A stretch of DNA of 64,000 bases, from the NCBI RefSeq assembly GCF_025564065.1, contig NZ_JAMGZK010000055.1, positions 310,001 through 374,000 on the forward strand, read 5' to 3'. Within the stretch, counting starts at the first letter, position 1, and the number at the start of each line of letters is the position of its first letter. The position numbers and the translations under genes were made by a program. The DNA comes from Silvania hatchlandensis. GTDB taxonomy: Bacteria > Pseudomonadota > Gammaproteobacteria > Enterobacterales > Enterobacteriaceae. The notes below the pieces were generated by a model. That model saw only the letters and a list, made by a program, of their open reading frames with translations, was not told the origin of the DNA and made no database searches. This document shows, in pieces, positions 8,846-18,728 of this stretch.

Positions 8846-9178
8846 TCAGTGGGTGGCCTCGCCAACCATGCCGCCTGCACCGGCACCGAGTGCGGCACCT
8901 TTCAGGACGCTGTTGCCGGTGACCACCGCTGCACCAGCGCCGACCGCGGCACCAATGGCCCCGCCCTTGCGCGCGGCTTTGCCTTTCTCACCGTTTTTGA
9001 ACATCGCTCCGGTGCCGGCCCCGACGACCGCGCCGCCGACGGTGGATTTTACGCTTTTGCCCGCGACGGCACCGATGGCGGCACCCGCCAGCGCCCCGGT
9101 AGCGGTTTTATCCGCAGCCAGGCTTGTGGCAGAGAAGATCAGTGCGCTGAGCAGCAGCGTGGTTTTGATGTATTTCAT
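8846..9178 (-). CDS. Small exported glycine-zipper protein
   Basis: 110 residues with a clear Sec signal peptide (MKYIKTTLLLSALIFSATSLAA, cleavage after Ala-Ala at about 22). The mature part is a run of Gly-Ala-rich glycine-zipper repeats (ALAGAAIGAVAGKSV, GGAVVGAGTGAMF, GGAIGAAVGAGAAVV, GAALGAGAGGMVGE). There is no lipobox Cys, so it is periplasmic or inserts in the outer membrane rather than being a lipoprotein. Glycine-zipper segments pack membrane helices in many outer-membrane proteins; the exact role is unknown. It is a stand-alone gene with its own terminator. Confidence 0.85.
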   Translation of the reverse strand: MKYIKTTLLLSALIFSATSLAADKTATGALAGAAIGAVAGKSVKSTVGGAVVGAGTGAMFKNGEKGKAARKGGAIGAAVGAGAAVVTGNSVLKGAALGAGAGGMVGEATH

Positions 9179-9297
9179 GGCAGTTCCTTTGTCAGAGTGG
9201 GTGTTACTGCGGGGATACTGCCAGCAGCATCACAGCCTGGGGTAGGCCGATAATGCCCCGAGGGGAAAACTCATCGTATTCTGATAGAACGGGCATC

Positions 9298-9321
9298 AGC
9301 CGGGCGGTGAACCGCCCGGCT
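9298..9321 (-). terminator. Terminator-like hairpin after yghU
   Basis: AGCCGGGCGGT and ACCGCCCGGCT form an 11-bp perfect stem with a two-base gap immediately after the yghU stop codon. No T-run follows. Confidence 0.65.
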
Positions 9322-9327
9322 CAAGGA

Positions 9328-10197
9328 TTAACCCTGACGTTTATCTTCGGTCTGGGTGTCGAAGTCGCTGGCGGCATGACGCTCATGCAGCTGTTCGTTC
9401 AGCTCGCCGTTGGTGCGGTTGACGATACGCCCGCGCTTCACCGCCGGACGGTTAGCGACATCCTTCGCCCAGCGCTGGACGTTCTTGTAGCTTTCCGCAT
9501 CGAGGAACTCGGCTGCGCCATACACCTGGCCGAGCGCGACGCTGCCAAACCACGGCCACACCGCGATATCGGCGATGGTGTACTCATCCCCCGCCACGTA
9601 GCGGCTGCGCGCCAGCTGTTTATCCAGCACGTCGAACAGGCGCTTAGCTTCCATGGTGAAACGGTCGATCGCGTACTCAATTTTCACCGGGGCGTAATGA
9701 TAGAAGTGACCAAAACCGCCGCCAAGGAACGGGGCAGAGCCCTGCAGCCAGAACAGCCAGTTCAGGGTTTCCACCCGGCCTGCCGGATCTTTTGGCAGGA
9801 AGTGGCCGTATTTCTCAGCGAGGTAGAGCAGGATATTGCCCGACTCAAAGATGCGCGTCGGCGGGGTGGTGGAGTGGTCGCGCAGAGCCGGAATTTTGGA
9901 GTTCGGGTTCACATCGACAAACCCGCTGGAGAACTGATCGCCCTCGCCGATGCGGATCAGCCACGCGTCATATTCCGCACCAGTCACCCCGAGCGCCAGC
10001 AGCTCTTCCAGCAGGATAGTCACCTTCTGGCCGTTTGGCGTGCCCAGGGAATAGAGCTGCAGCGGATGCGAGCCGACCGGCAGCGCTTTCTCGTGCGTCG
10101 CACCCGAGATCGGGCGGTTGATACTGGCAAATGCGCCACCGTTATTATTCTGCTTCCATTCCCAGACTTTTGCTGGCTGATAAGAATCATCTGACAT
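9328..10197 (-). CDS. yghU: YghU glutathione-dependent disulfide-bond oxidoreductase
   Basis: 289-residue glutathione-transferase-like protein of the nu class (YghU/YfcG type), known to reduce disulfides and organic peroxides with two glutathiones. The N-terminal extension (YQPAKVWEWKQNNNGG) precedes the thioredoxin-like domain (LQLYSLGTPNGQKVTILLEE, then NPNSKIPALRD and FESGNILLYLAEKYG with the glutathione-binding Glu-Ser), followed by the helical domain with YTIADIAVWPW. Length agrees with E. coli YghU (288). Monocistronic, with a hairpin at the end. Confidence 0.95.
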   Translation of the reverse strand: MSDDSYQPAKVWEWKQNNNGGAFASINRPISGATHEKALPVGSHPLQLYSLGTPNGQKVTILLEELLALGVTGAEYDAWLIRIGEGDQFSSGFVDVNPNSKIPALRDHSTTPPTRIFESGNILLYLAEKYGHFLPKDPAGRVETLNWLFWLQGSAPFLGGGFGHFYHYAPVKIEYAIDRFTMEAKRLFDVLDKQLARSRYVAGDEYTIADIAVWPWFGSVALGQVYGAAEFLDAESYKNVQRWAKDVANRPAVKRGRIVNRTNGELNEQLHERHAASDFDTQTEDKRQG

Positions 10198-10295
10198 GCT
10201 GATCTGCCTTTTTCATGAGGTGTTGAGGCAGTTTAGCAGGCATTCCGTGAACGGTTTAACGAACTGAGCGCATAAGGATATGAGCCATTACTTAA

Positions 10296-10329
10296 TAAGC
10301 TTATATATATCTAAATCGTTATAAGCTTA
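10296..10329. promoter_or_regulatory. Inverted repeat upstream of the ABC transporter operon
   Basis: TAAGCTTATA (10296-10305) and its inverse TATAAGCTTA (10320-10329) are spaced 24 bases apart, about two helical turns, in an AT-rich 256-base gap ahead of the transporter. Each copy contains the AAGCTT palindrome. A dimeric or tetrameric repressor site is possible; the regulator is unknown. Confidence 0.4.
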
Positions 10330-10453
10330 ATCAAAAATCGCATTTTCATTGTTAATGCGTATGCCTCTAAAGCTGAATATGATGCGCACTCAGATATCGT
10401 TAAAATAACAACCTGCAGTTAAAAAAACTTTCAAGGCAAGGAGTTAGTGAGAT

Positions 10454-12043
10454 ATGCGTAAGCCAATAGTATCTGCTGTTCTGGTCGCCCTGGCGCTGGT
10501 CGCCGCCGGCTGTGATGATGCCAAAAATAAAGACAACGCAGCGGCCCCGGCGGCCAAAAATGATGCGCCAAAAGAGGGCGGCTCGCTGATTATCGGCATT
10601 ACCTCCGGCGACCCGCTGGCGGTGAACCCGCTGTACGCCAGCGACCGCACCACCCTGACCATCATGCAGGCGCTGTATGCTCCGCTATACAGTTTTAACG
10701 AGGGTAAAATCGAATGGGGCCTCGCCGAAAGCCTGACCCCGGCGGCGGATAACCTCAGCTACACCCTGACCTTAAAGCCGAATCTCAAATGGCAGGACGG
10801 CCAGCCGCTGACCGCTGATGACGTGGTGTTTACCTTTAACAAGCTGCTGGACGAGAAGCAGCACAGCTTCTTCCGCAGCATGTTCACCTACGGCGGTAAG
10901 CCCGTTGCGGTCAGCAAAGTGGACGATCGCACCGTTAAGTTCACCCTGCCGCAGGTGAGCGCGGCCTTTACCGGCACCCTGGTACAGATCTACCCAATCC
11001 CGCAGCACGTGTTCGCCAGTGAAAGCGATCTGGAAAAGAGCAGCAAAAACGATACCCCAGTCGGCTCCGGCCCGTTCAAATTTAAAGAGTATCGCGCAGG
11101 GCAGTATTTCGCGTTGACCCGTTTTGACGATTACTGGAACGGCAAAGCGAAGCTTGATTCCGTGACTTACCGTTTTGCCAAAGACAGCAACTCCGCTAAC
11201 CTGGCGCTGCAGAACGGCGAGATCAACCTCAAGATGGTGGATCCGCAGGACGTGTCGCGCCTGAAAAATACCGGTAAGTTTGACTTCGTGGTCTACCCGG
11301 AAGGGCGTCTGGCCTACATGACCTTCAACCAGAACGTGCCGGTGATGAAAAGCAAGGAACTGCGTCAGGCCATTGCGTACGCCATCAATAAAGACGAGCT
11401 GACCCAGACTGCGTTCACCTCGCTGGATTACGCGAAACCGGCCACCTCGTTCCTGACGCCGGATACGCTGTACCAGACCGACGACGTAGAGCAGTACAAA
11501 TTCGACCAGCAAAAAGCCAAAGATCTGCTGAAAGCCTCCGGTGCGCCAGAAAACCTCAAGCTGCGTCTGGCCTACGTTAACACCAACAAAACCCAGGAGA
11601 GCATGGCGCTGTACATTCAGCAGCAGCTGAAGGGGATTGCGGTGAACGTTGAGCTGATGCCGCTGGACGCCAACGCCATGTCCCAACGCAGCCTCGACAT
11701 GAACAACACCGCATGGGAGCTGAACCTTGGTGGCTACATCATGGGCGCTGAGCCGGACGGCTACAAATCGCTGTTTATGAGCAACGAAGCCTATAACTAC
11801 GCCCACTATAAGAACCCGCAGTTTGATGCCCTGTGGGATAAAGGCGCAGTTGAGACCGATGCGGGGAAACGCGCGGAGACCTACAAGCAAATTCAGCAGA
11901 CGGTGGCGAACGACATGACCTATTACCCGATTGCCTACACCAACGCCACCGTCGCGGTGGATAAACGCTTTGGCGGCACCGCGGAAGCGGAACCGAAGCC
12001 GGTGTATATGTTCCAGGACCTGTCAAAAATCTATCAAAAATAA
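10454..12043 (+). CDS. Family 5 solute-binding lipoprotein of a peptide/nickel-type ABC transporter
   Basis: 529 residues. A signal peptide ends in the lipobox LVAAG-Cys at residue 20, so the mature protein is probably lipid-anchored, then a short linker rich in Ala, Lys and Asn. The rest is a solute-binding protein family 5 fold: GGSLIIGITSGDPLAVNPLY, LKWQDGQPLTADDVVFTFNKLL, VGSGPFKFKEYRAG, and IAYAINKDEL. Family members bind peptides, nickel chelates, haem or other compounds; the substrate cannot be told from the sequence. It heads a five-gene operon (10454-15838), with AAGGAG 10-11 bases upstream of the ATG. Confidence 0.93.
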   Translation: MRKPIVSAVLVALALVAAGCDDAKNKDNAAAPAAKNDAPKEGGSLIIGITSGDPLAVNPLYASDRTTLTIMQALYAPLYSFNEGKIEWGLAESLTPAADNLSYTLTLKPNLKWQDGQPLTADDVVFTFNKLLDEKQHSFFRSMFTYGGKPVAVSKVDDRTVKFTLPQVSAAFTGTLVQIYPIPQHVFASESDLEKSSKNDTPVGSGPFKFKEYRAGQYFALTRFDDYWNGKAKLDSVTYRFAKDSNSANLALQNGEINLKMVDPQDVSRLKNTGKFDFVVYPEGRLAYMTFNQNVPVMKSKELRQAIAYAINKDELTQTAFTSLDYAKPATSFLTPDTLYQTDDVEQYKFDQQKAKDLLKASGAPENLKLRLAYVNTNKTQESMALYIQQQLKGIAVNVELMPLDANAMSQRSLDMNNTAWELNLGGYIMGAEPDGYKSLFMSNEAYNYAHYKNPQFDALWDKGAVETDAGKRAETYKQIQQTVANDMTYYPIAYTNATVAVDKRFGGTAEAEPKPVYMFQDLSKIYQK

Positions 12044-12089
12044 GCCGTAGCCCCGGTCTGCTGGCCGGGGTCATTTTTAAGGGCAAGTC

Positions 12090-13043
12090 GTGAACACATT
12101 ACTGATGCGTCGGTTGCTGCAACTGATACCGATGCTGTTCTTTATCTCGCTGGTGGCGTTTTTGCTGGTCAAACTCGCCCCTGGCGATCCGGTGGCGGCC
12201 TACATCACCCCGCGCATGGCGCCCGAGGATATCGAGCGGATCCGCCAGAGCCTGGGGCTGGATAAGCCGCTGGTCACGCAGTATTTTCTGTGGCTGAAAA
12301 ACATTTTGCAGGGCGATCTGGGTTACTCGCTGATCTATCACCGTCCGGTGCTGACGATGATCGCCGAGCGCATTCCGGCCACCTTAGGCTTGATGGGCGC
12401 CTCGCTGCTGATGGCGATTGTCCTGGCCATTCCACTGGGTCTTTTGGCGGGCGCATTTAAGCACCGTTGGCTGGATCATGTTCTGAACCTGTTCGCCTAT
12501 ATTGGCATCTCGGTGCCGATCTTCTGGTTCGGGATCCTGCTGATCACCGTCTTCGCCGTGCAGCTCAACTGGTTCCCCAGCATGGGGATGCGAACTATCG
12601 GCATGGAGGATAACTGGCTGGACGTGGTGCGCCATGGCGTACTGCCGTGCATTGCGCTGACCTTTTATAACCTCTCAAGCTACGTGCGCTATATCCGCTC
12701 CAATACCATTTCGCAGCTCTCGGCCGATTACGTGCAAACGCAGCTTGCCTATGGCGCAACGCGGACCAGCATCCTGTTCCGCCATGTGCTGAAAAACGTG
12801 CTGCTGCCGGTGATCACCCTGTTTGGCCTGTCGTTTGGCGAGCTGGTGGTCGGGGCCTATGTTACCGAAAGCGTCTTCTCCTGGCCGGGAATGGGCCTGC
12901 TGGGGATCCAGTCGATCACCTCCCTGGACTACCCGCTGATTATGGCGATCATCATGCTCTCGTCGCTGATGCTGATCGTTGGCAACCTGATCGCCGACTT
13001 GCTGTATCGCTTCGCCGATCCCCGCATACGTACCCTGAGGTAA
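12090..13043 (+). CDS. ABC transporter permease, DppB type
   Basis: 317-residue inner-membrane permease with six predicted helices, beginning at residues 9-28. The BPD_transp_1 domain carries the EAA-type loop (YVQTQLAYGATRTSILFRHV) that docks the ATPases, and the conserved N-terminal LLVKLAPGDPVAAYI and C-terminal ESVFSWPGMGLLG segments of the dipeptide/nickel permease family. It starts 46 bases after the binding-protein gene and six bases before the second permease, so it belongs to the same transcript. Confidence 0.93.
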   Translation: MNTLLMRRLLQLIPMLFFISLVAFLLVKLAPGDPVAAYITPRMAPEDIERIRQSLGLDKPLVTQYFLWLKNILQGDLGYSLIYHRPVLTMIAERIPATLGLMGASLLMAIVLAIPLGLLAGAFKHRWLDHVLNLFAYIGISVPIFWFGILLITVFAVQLNWFPSMGMRTIGMEDNWLDVVRHGVLPCIALTFYNLSSYVRYIRSNTISQLSADYVQTQLAYGATRTSILFRHVLKNVLLPVITLFGLSFGELVVGAYVTESVFSWPGMGLLGIQSITSLDYPLIMAIIMLSSLMLIVGNLIADLLYRFADPRIRTLR

Positions 13044-13048
13044 CCCGG

Positions 13049-13894
13049 ATGAGCAGACGCTGGCAACAGGTGGGTCACCAGTTGCGCCGCAATCGTCCGG
13101 CGCAATTCTCTTTACTGGTGTTGTTTATTTTTATCGCCGCTGCGCTGTGCGCGGGGCTGAGTCCTTACGATCCGGATCAGATGTCGCTGGGCGCCCGCAC
13201 TCTGGCGCCCGATGGCGCGCACTGGTTTGGCACCGATGAATATGGCCGGGATTACTTCACCCGGGCCCTGTACGGGGGGCAAATCTCGCTGATGGTGGGC
13301 TGTCTGGCGATGGTCTTTTCCACCCTGATTGGCACTGTCGTTGGGACGGTAAGCGGCTACTTCGGTGGCTGGCTGGATAACCTGATGATGCGCGCGGTGG
13401 ATATCCTGATGGCGATCCCGGCCTTCTTCCTGCTGCTGGTGCTCAACGCGTACCTGAAGCCGGGGGTGGATAACATCATCATGATCATTAGCCTGCTGAC
13501 GTGGATGAACATGTCCCGGCTGGTGCGTGCCGAAACCTTGTCGGTGAAAGAGCGCGAATATGTGCTCTACGCCCGCGCCTGTGGCGAACACCCGCTGCGC
13601 ATTATCCTGCGCCACATTATTCCCGGCGTGTTGCCGACTATTATCGTCGCCGCCACGCTGAATATCGCCTCGGCTATTTTAATGGAATCGACGCTGAGCT
13701 TTCTCGGGCTGGGCGTGCAAGCGCCTGCTGCGTCGTGGGGGAGTATGCTTAATAATGCCCAGTCGTACATTGGCGAAGCTTCATGGCTGGCGATGTTCCC
13801 CGGCATTCTGATCCTGCTGACGGTGTTCAGTTTTAACGTGCTGGGCGACATATTCCGTACCGCCTTTGAGCCGGGAGCGAACCGCAATGAGTAA
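13049..13894 (+). CDS. ABC transporter permease, DppC type
   Basis: 281-residue partner permease. An N-terminal cytoplasmic segment and helix (SLLVLFIFIAAALCAGLSPY) are followed by the family marker HWFGTDEYGRDYFTRALYG, then the BPD_transp_1 helices and EAA loop (EREYVLYARACGEHPLRIIL), ending with LSFLGLGVQAPAASWGSML. Its end overlaps the first ATPase gene by eight bases. It forms the heterodimeric channel with the upstream permease. Confidence 0.93.
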   Translation: MSRRWQQVGHQLRRNRPAQFSLLVLFIFIAAALCAGLSPYDPDQMSLGARTLAPDGAHWFGTDEYGRDYFTRALYGGQISLMVGCLAMVFSTLIGTVVGTVSGYFGGWLDNLMMRAVDILMAIPAFFLLLVLNAYLKPGVDNIIMIISLLTWMNMSRLVRAETLSVKEREYVLYARACGEHPLRIILRHIIPGVLPTIIVAATLNIASAILMESTLSFLGLGVQAPAASWGSMLNNAQSYIGEASWLAMFPGILILLTVFSFNVLGDIFRTAFEPGANRNE

Positions 13895-14864
13895 CTTACT
13901 TGAACTCGATAACCTGCAAACCACCTTCCGCACCCACGATGGCGATGTCCATGCGGTGCGCGGGGTGAGCTTCCACGTGCAGGCCGGTGAGCTGGTGGGC
14001 ATTGTCGGTGAGTCCGGCTGCGGCAAGAGCGTCACCTGCAAGTCGGTAATCCAGCTGCTGGGCAGCAACGGGCGCATTACCGGGGGCCAGATCCGCTTTA
14101 ACCAGGACGACCTGGCGCAAAAAACGCCGCAGCAGATGCGGGCCATTCGCGGGAACCAGATCGCGATGATTTTTCAGGATCCGATGACCGCGCTCAACCC
14201 GGTGCTGACCATCGGCAAACAGATGACGGAGATCCTGGTCCGCAACAAAGGCTTAAGCAAAAAAGCGGCGAAAGCGGCGAGCATCGCGATGCTGGAGCAG
14301 GTGGGGATCGCCGAGGCGGTGCGGCGCTACGACCAGTATCCGCACGAGTTCAGCGGCGGGATGCGCCAGCGGGTGATGATCGCCATTGCGCTCTCCTGCG
14401 ACCCTAAACTGCTGATTGCCGATGAGCCGACCACTGCGCTGGACGTCACCATTCAGGCGCAGATCCTGCGCCTGCTCAAAAGCCTGCAGCAGAAAACGCA
14501 CACCGCAATCCTGCTGATCACCCACGATCTGGGCGTCGTCGCGCAGGTGTGCAGCCGGGTGGTGGTGATGTACGGCGGGCTGGTGATGGAAGAGGGCAGC
14601 GTGGAGGATATTTTTTACCGTCCGCAGCATCCGTATACCCAGGGGCTGCTGGCGTCGCTGCCGCACCCTGAGCAGACCAGCCATCGCCTGTCGCCGATCG
14701 AAGGCTCGCCGCCGGGGCTGCTGAATCCGCCCCCGGGCTGCCCGTTTGCTGAACGCTGTCTGCAGCGGATGCCGCAGTGCGAACGCCAGCCGGCGTTTTA
14801 CAGCCAGGGGGCCGGGCATCGCGCCGCGTGCTGGCTGTTAGAGGATAAGGGAGTTCAGGTATGA
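13887..14864 (+). CDS. ABC transporter ATPase, DppD/OppD type
   Basis: 325 residues from the ATG at 13887. Walker A is GESGCGKS, the signature FSGGMRQR, Walker [13 protein letters not shown] and the H-loop LLITHD, all intact. The C-terminal oligopeptide-transporter extension contains the Cys-rich motif [18 protein letters not shown], which in OppD/DppD binds an iron-sulfur cluster. A longer open frame to 13866 runs inside the permease gene and is unlikely. It overlaps the next ATPase gene in an ATGA junction. Confidence 0.94.
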   Translation: MSNLLELDNLQTTFRTHDGDVHAVRGVSFHVQAGELVGIVGESGCGKSVTCKSVIQLLGSNGRITGGQIRFNQDDLAQKTPQQMRAIRGNQIAMIFQDPMTALNPVLTIGKQMTEILVRNKGLSKKAAKAASIAMLEQVGIAEAVRRYDQYPHEFSGGMRQRVMIAIALSCDPKLLIADEPTTALDVTIQAQILRLLKSLQQKTHTAILLITHDLGVVAQVCSRVVVMYGGLVMEEGSVEDIFYRPQHPYTQGLLASLPHPEQTSHRLSPIEGSPPGLLNPPPGCPFAERCLQRMPQCERQPAFYSQGAGHRAACWLLEDKGVQV

Positions 14865-15838
14865 GCGAGCACAACGCCCCGCTGGTGAGCGTGCGGGATC
14901 TGCGAAAACACTACAGCTTAAACGGCGGGCTGCTGCGCAAAGGCGTGGCGGTGAAGGCCGTTGACGGCGTCAGCTTTGATATCCAGCCGGGGGAGACCTT
15001 TGGCCTGGTGGGCGAATCCGGCTGCGGGAAATCGACCCTCGGGCGCGCCATTCTGCGCCTGTTTGATATCACCTCGGGCGAGATCCATTTCGCCGGGCAG
15101 GAGATCGCCAAGGCCCGTGAAAAACAGCTCAAGCCGCTGCGCAAGCGGATGCAGGCGATTTTCCAGGATCCCTGGTCGTCGCTCAATCCCGGCATGACCG
15201 TCCAGCAGCTGGTGGCGGAGCCGATGCAGGTCCACGGCTACAGCCGGGAAGAGCAGCGGGAGCGTACTGAAACCCTGCTCTATAAAGTCGGGCTCAGACA
15301 GGAACATTTGCAGCGTTATCCTCACGAGTTCAGCGGCGGCCAGCGTCAGCGGATCAGCATTGCCCGGGCCCTGTCGGTGCGCCCGGAGTTTGTGCTGTGC
15401 GATGAGCCGCTGTCGGCGCTGGACGTGTCGGTGCAGGCGCAGGTGGTGAACATTCTTCAGGATCTCCAGCAGGAGCTGGGGCTGACCTATCTGTTTATCG
15501 CCCACGATCTGTCGATGGTGCGCCACATTTCGACGCGGATCGGGGTGATGTACCTTGGCAAGCTGGTGGAGGTGGCCCCGGCGAATGCGCTGTATCAGCA
15601 CCCGGCGCACCCCTACACGCGCGCCTTGCTGGCCGCGGTGCCGCAGCCGGACCCGCGGATCCGCAATCTGGAGCAGGCGACGCTGCGCGGGGAGATCCCC
15701 GGCCCCACCTCCGTGCTGCCGGGCTGTAAGTTTTGCAGCCGCTGTCCGCACGTGATGCCGGTGTGTCGGCGTGAAGAGCCGGCGATGCAGGAGATTGCTC
15801 CCGGTCATTTCGCGGCGTGCTGGTTATTTAAGGTGTGA
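14861..15838 (+). CDS. ABC transporter ATPase, DppF/OppF type
   Basis: 325 residues, the second ATPase of the heterodimer. Motifs: Walker [11 protein letters not shown]-loop [15 protein letters not shown], signature FSGGQRQR, Walker [14 protein letters not shown]-loop FIAHDLS, and the C-terminal Cys cluster [17 protein letters not shown]. The start codon overlaps the preceding stop. It is the last gene of the transporter operon and lies only 66 bases before cbiP, so read-through into the cobalamin genes is possible. Confidence 0.94.
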   Translation: MSEHNAPLVSVRDLRKHYSLNGGLLRKGVAVKAVDGVSFDIQPGETFGLVGESGCGKSTLGRAILRLFDITSGEIHFAGQEIAKAREKQLKPLRKRMQAIFQDPWSSLNPGMTVQQLVAEPMQVHGYSREEQRERTETLLYKVGLRQEHLQRYPHEFSGGQRQRISIARALSVRPEFVLCDEPLSALDVSVQAQVVNILQDLQQELGLTYLFIAHDLSMVRHISTRIGVMYLGKLVEVAPANALYQHPAHPYTRALLAAVPQPDPRIRNLEQATLRGEIPGPTSVLPGCKFCSRCPHVMPVCRREEPAMQEIAPGHFAACWLFKV

Positions 15839-15904
15839 GGATGTTCCTGACGGCGAGAAAGCCTTAACATTCAATTCGTACAGTGAATGATTAAAGGAGT
15901 AGCC

Positions 15905-17428
15905 ATGACGCAGGCAATTATGCTGCAGGGCACCGCCTCCGATGTGGGCAAAAGCGTGCTGGTGGCGGGCTTGTGCCGCATTTTTTATCAGGATGGCTGG
16001 CGTACCGCCCCGTTTAAGGCGCAAAACATGGCCCTCAACTCTGGGATCACCCCGGACGGCAAGGAGATGGGACGGGCGCAGATCATGCAGGCCGAAGCCG
16101 CCGGGATCGCCCCGGACGTGCGGATGAACCCGGTGTTACTCAAGCCCACCAACGTTAGTCAGGCGCAGGTGGTGCTGATGGGCGAGGTCGTAAGCTCGAT
16201 GGATGCGGCCCGCTACCACGACTTCAAACCGCGCCTGCGCGAGCAGATCGCCGGAGTCTACCGCAGCCTGGCGCAGGAATATGAGATCCTGGTGCTGGAA
16301 GGTGCCGGTAGCCCGGCCGAGATCAACCTGCGCGATCGGGATATCGCCAACATGGGGATGGCGGAACTCGCCGAATGCCCGGTTATTCTGGTAGCGGATA
16401 TCGATCGCGGCGGGGTATTTGCGGCAATCTACGGCACCCTGGCCCTGCTGCAGGCGCACGAGCGCTGGCGGGTCAAAGGGGTGATCATCAATAAATTTCG
16501 CGGCGACGTGGCGCTGCTCGCCTCCGGTCTGGAACAGATTGAGGCGCTAACCGGCGTACCGGTGCTCGGCGTCATGCCGTGGCTGGAACTCGATCTGGAC
16601 GAAGAGGACGGCGTTGCCTTGCAGCGCGGGAACAACCTGCGTCAGCCTGCGCGGGATATCGACATCGCAGTGGTCCATCTGCCACACATTGCCAACTTCA
16701 CCGATTTTAACGCCCTGTCGGCGCAGCCGGATGTCCGGGTGCGCTACGTCAGCCAGCCGCAGGAGCTGGACGGCGCTGACCTGGTGATCCTGCCCGGGAG
16801 TAAAAATACCCTCAGCGATCTGAACTGGCTGCGCGAGAGCGCGATGGCGCACGCGGTGCTGACCCGTGAGCGTGACGGCGTGCCGCTGCTCGGGATCTGC
16901 GGCGGGTATCAGATGCTGGGTGAGACCCTGATTGATGAGGTCGAATCCGGCCTCGGGCGCATGCCGGGCCTCGGGCTGCTGAACACCTCCACCCGCTTTG
17001 CCCCCCACAAAACCACCACTCAAGTGAAGGCTCGCATGGCCGCGTCGTTGCCCGGCTGGCTGGGGGCGCTCGCCGGGATCCCTGTCTGCGGTTACGAAAT
17101 CCACATGGGACAAACCGTGCTGGGTGAGGGGGCGCAACCGGCCCTGTGGCTGCATAAAGAGCATGTACAAATTGCCGACGGGGCGGTGAGCGACGACGGG
17201 CAGGTGTGGGGAACCTATCTACACGGGCTGTTTGACAGCGACGCCTTTACCCGCGCGCTGGTGGATGGCCTGCGGGCGCGTAAAGGGCTTGCTGCGCTGG
17301 AGACGACATCCGATTACGCCGCTTACAAAGCGCAGCAGTTTGATACCCTGGCGCAGGCGATGCGCCAGCACATCGATATACAAAAAATTTATCAGGTAAT
17401 GCGTGAGCATCAGGAGTTAACGGAATGA
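15905..17428 (+). CDS. cbiP: Cobyric acid synthase (CbiP/CobQ)
   Basis: 507 residues from ATG 15905, with AAAGGAG five bases upstream; the frame is open to 15887 but the upstream start is poorer. The enzyme amidates four side chains of adenosylcobyrinic a,c-diamide using glutamine and ATP. The N-terminal synthetase domain has the P-loop-like GTASDVGKS at residues 10-18 and [12 protein letters not shown]; the C-terminal class I amidotransferase-like domain has the nucleophile Cys in [10 protein letters not shown] and the His in YLHGLFDSD. The early cbi genes are not in this window, so the cell either has them elsewhere or salvages corrinoids. Its stop overlaps cobU. Confidence 0.96.
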   Translation: MTQAIMLQGTASDVGKSVLVAGLCRIFYQDGWRTAPFKAQNMALNSGITPDGKEMGRAQIMQAEAAGIAPDVRMNPVLLKPTNVSQAQVVLMGEVVSSMDAARYHDFKPRLREQIAGVYRSLAQEYEILVLEGAGSPAEINLRDRDIANMGMAELAECPVILVADIDRGGVFAAIYGTLALLQAHERWRVKGVIINKFRGDVALLASGLEQIEALTGVPVLGVMPWLELDLDEEDGVALQRGNNLRQPARDIDIAVVHLPHIANFTDFNALSAQPDVRVRYVSQPQELDGADLVILPGSKNTLSDLNWLRESAMAHAVLTRERDGVPLLGICGGYQMLGETLIDEVESGLGRMPGLGLLNTSTRFAPHKTTTQVKARMAASLPGWLGALAGIPVCGYEIHMGQTVLGEGAQPALWLHKEHVQIADGAVSDDGQVWGTYLHGLFDSDAFTRALVDGLRARKGLAALETTSDYAAYKAQQFDTLAQAMRQHIDIQKIYQVMREHQELTE

Positions 17429-17970
17429 TTTTAGTGACCGGTGGGGCGCGCAGCGGTAAAAGCGCCCACGTCGAGGGGTTGGTCGCCAGGCAGTATTCGC
17501 AGGTGTTGTACATTGCCACCTCGACCCTTACCGACGATGAGATGGCGGCGCGTATTGCCCGCCATCGCGCCCAGCGGCCTGCGCACTGGCGCACGCTGGA
17601 GGGCTATCGCGATCTCGGGGCGCTTATCCGCGAGCAGGCGCAGCCGGGGGAGGCGGTGATCGTCGAGTGCATTACCACTTTGCTGGCAAATCTGCTGTAC
17701 GACGAATCGGGCGGGGGTGACCCGGAAACGCTGGATTTTGCGCCGCTGGAGGCGTTTTTGCATCAGCAGATCGACGGGCTGATCGACGCCTGCCAGCAGA
17801 GCGGGATGCTGGTGTACATCGTCACTAACGAGCTGGGGATGAGCATCACCCCGGAAAACCGGCTGGCGCGCCATTTTGTTGATATTGCGGGCCGGGTGAA
17901 TCAGCGTCTGGCTCAGGCGGCAGAGGAGGTCTGGCTGGTGGTATCAGGGATTGGAGTCAAAATTAAATGA
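17425..17970 (+). CDS. cobU: Adenosylcobinamide kinase / guanylyltransferase CobU
   Basis: 181 residues. It phosphorylates adenosylcobinamide and then transfers GMP to give AdoCbi-GDP, the activated lower-loop precursor. The P-loop GGARSGKS is at residues 6-13, the guanylylated His lies in IARHRAQRP, and the conserved [13 protein letters not shown] and [20 protein letters not shown] segments are present. ATGA overlap with cbiP and a four-base overlap with cobS indicate a tightly coupled operon. Confidence 0.96.
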   Translation: MILVTGGARSGKSAHVEGLVARQYSQVLYIATSTLTDDEMAARIARHRAQRPAHWRTLEGYRDLGALIREQAQPGEAVIVECITTLLANLLYDESGGGDPETLDFAPLEAFLHQQIDGLIDACQQSGMLVYIVTNELGMSITPENRLARHFVDIAGRVNQRLAQAAEEVWLVVSGIGVKIK

Positions 17971-18725
17971 GATTAAGCATGTTGTGGGCAACGCTGCGCC
18001 TGATGAGCCGCATTCCGGTGCCGGAAAAATGGGCCGACGGCGTGGAGTTTCGCCAGCTGGCGCGGGGCGTACCCTGGTTTGTGCCGATCGGAGCCCTTAT
18101 CGGTGGGCTTGCCGCCCTGGTGGCGCTGGTGGTCAGCCAGACCGGCGGCGGAATGTACGTCGGCGCAGTGGCTTACGTACTGGCGCTGGTGCTGCTCACC
18201 GGCGGGTTCCACCTCGATGGGCTGGCCGACACCTGCGACGGGATTTTCTCCGCCCGCAGTCGGGAGCGGATGCTGGAGATCATGAAGGACAGCCGGTTGG
18301 GCACCTTTGGCGGCCTGGCGCTGGTGTTCTCTATCCTGATCAAGGTTTCCGCCGTGATTGGCCTCGCGCACCTTCCGGCGAGCCAGTGGTTTACGCTGCT
18401 GATCTGCGCCCCGGTTGCCGGGCGCGCGGCGCTGGTGCTGGGGATGTACGGCCAACGCTACGCCCGCGAGGGCGAAGGGATGGGCAGTCTGTATATTGGC
18501 CAGGTCAGCGTGCGCGAAACGGCGATCACCCTGCTGGGCGGAGCCATCGCCGTCGGACTGATCGGCGGTCTGCACGCCCTGGCGGCGCTGCTGGTCAGCT
18601 ACCTGGCGATTGCGGGTCTGGTGCGCTATCTTCGCCGCCGCCTCGGTGGACAAACCGGCGACACGCTGGGGGCGCTGGCAGAGAGCGCGGAGATGGTGTT
18701 TCTGCTGGCATTATTGTGGGTCTGA
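17967..18725 (+). CDS. cobS: Adenosylcobinamide-GDP ribazoletransferase CobS (cobalamin synthase)
   Basis: 252-residue polytopic inner-membrane enzyme that joins AdoCbi-GDP to alpha-ribazole (phosphate). Features include RIPVPEKW near the N-terminus, the active-site motif [14 protein letters not shown] with [27 protein letters not shown] residues, and at least five hydrophobic helices. It overlaps cobU by four bases and is followed three bases later by cobC. Confidence 0.95.
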   Translation: MRLSMLWATLRLMSRIPVPEKWADGVEFRQLARGVPWFVPIGALIGGLAALVALVVSQTGGGMYVGAVAYVLALVLLTGGFHLDGLADTCDGIFSARSRERMLEIMKDSRLGTFGGLALVFSILIKVSAVIGLAHLPASQWFTLLICAPVAGRAALVLGMYGQRYAREGEGMGSLYIGQVSVRETAITLLGGAIAVGLIGGLHALAALLVSYLAIAGLVRYLRRRLGGQTGDTLGALAESAEMVFLLALLWV

Positions 18726-18728
18726 TAT

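Noticed and set aside
13866..13886. Upstream start for the first ABC ATPase
   Set aside because: It would extend the protein into the permease coding region with residues not found in the family; ATG 13887 gives a normal N-terminus.
15839..15904. Possible cobalamin riboswitch before cbiP
   Set aside because: The gap is only 66 bases and lacks the B12-box; far too short for that riboswitch class.
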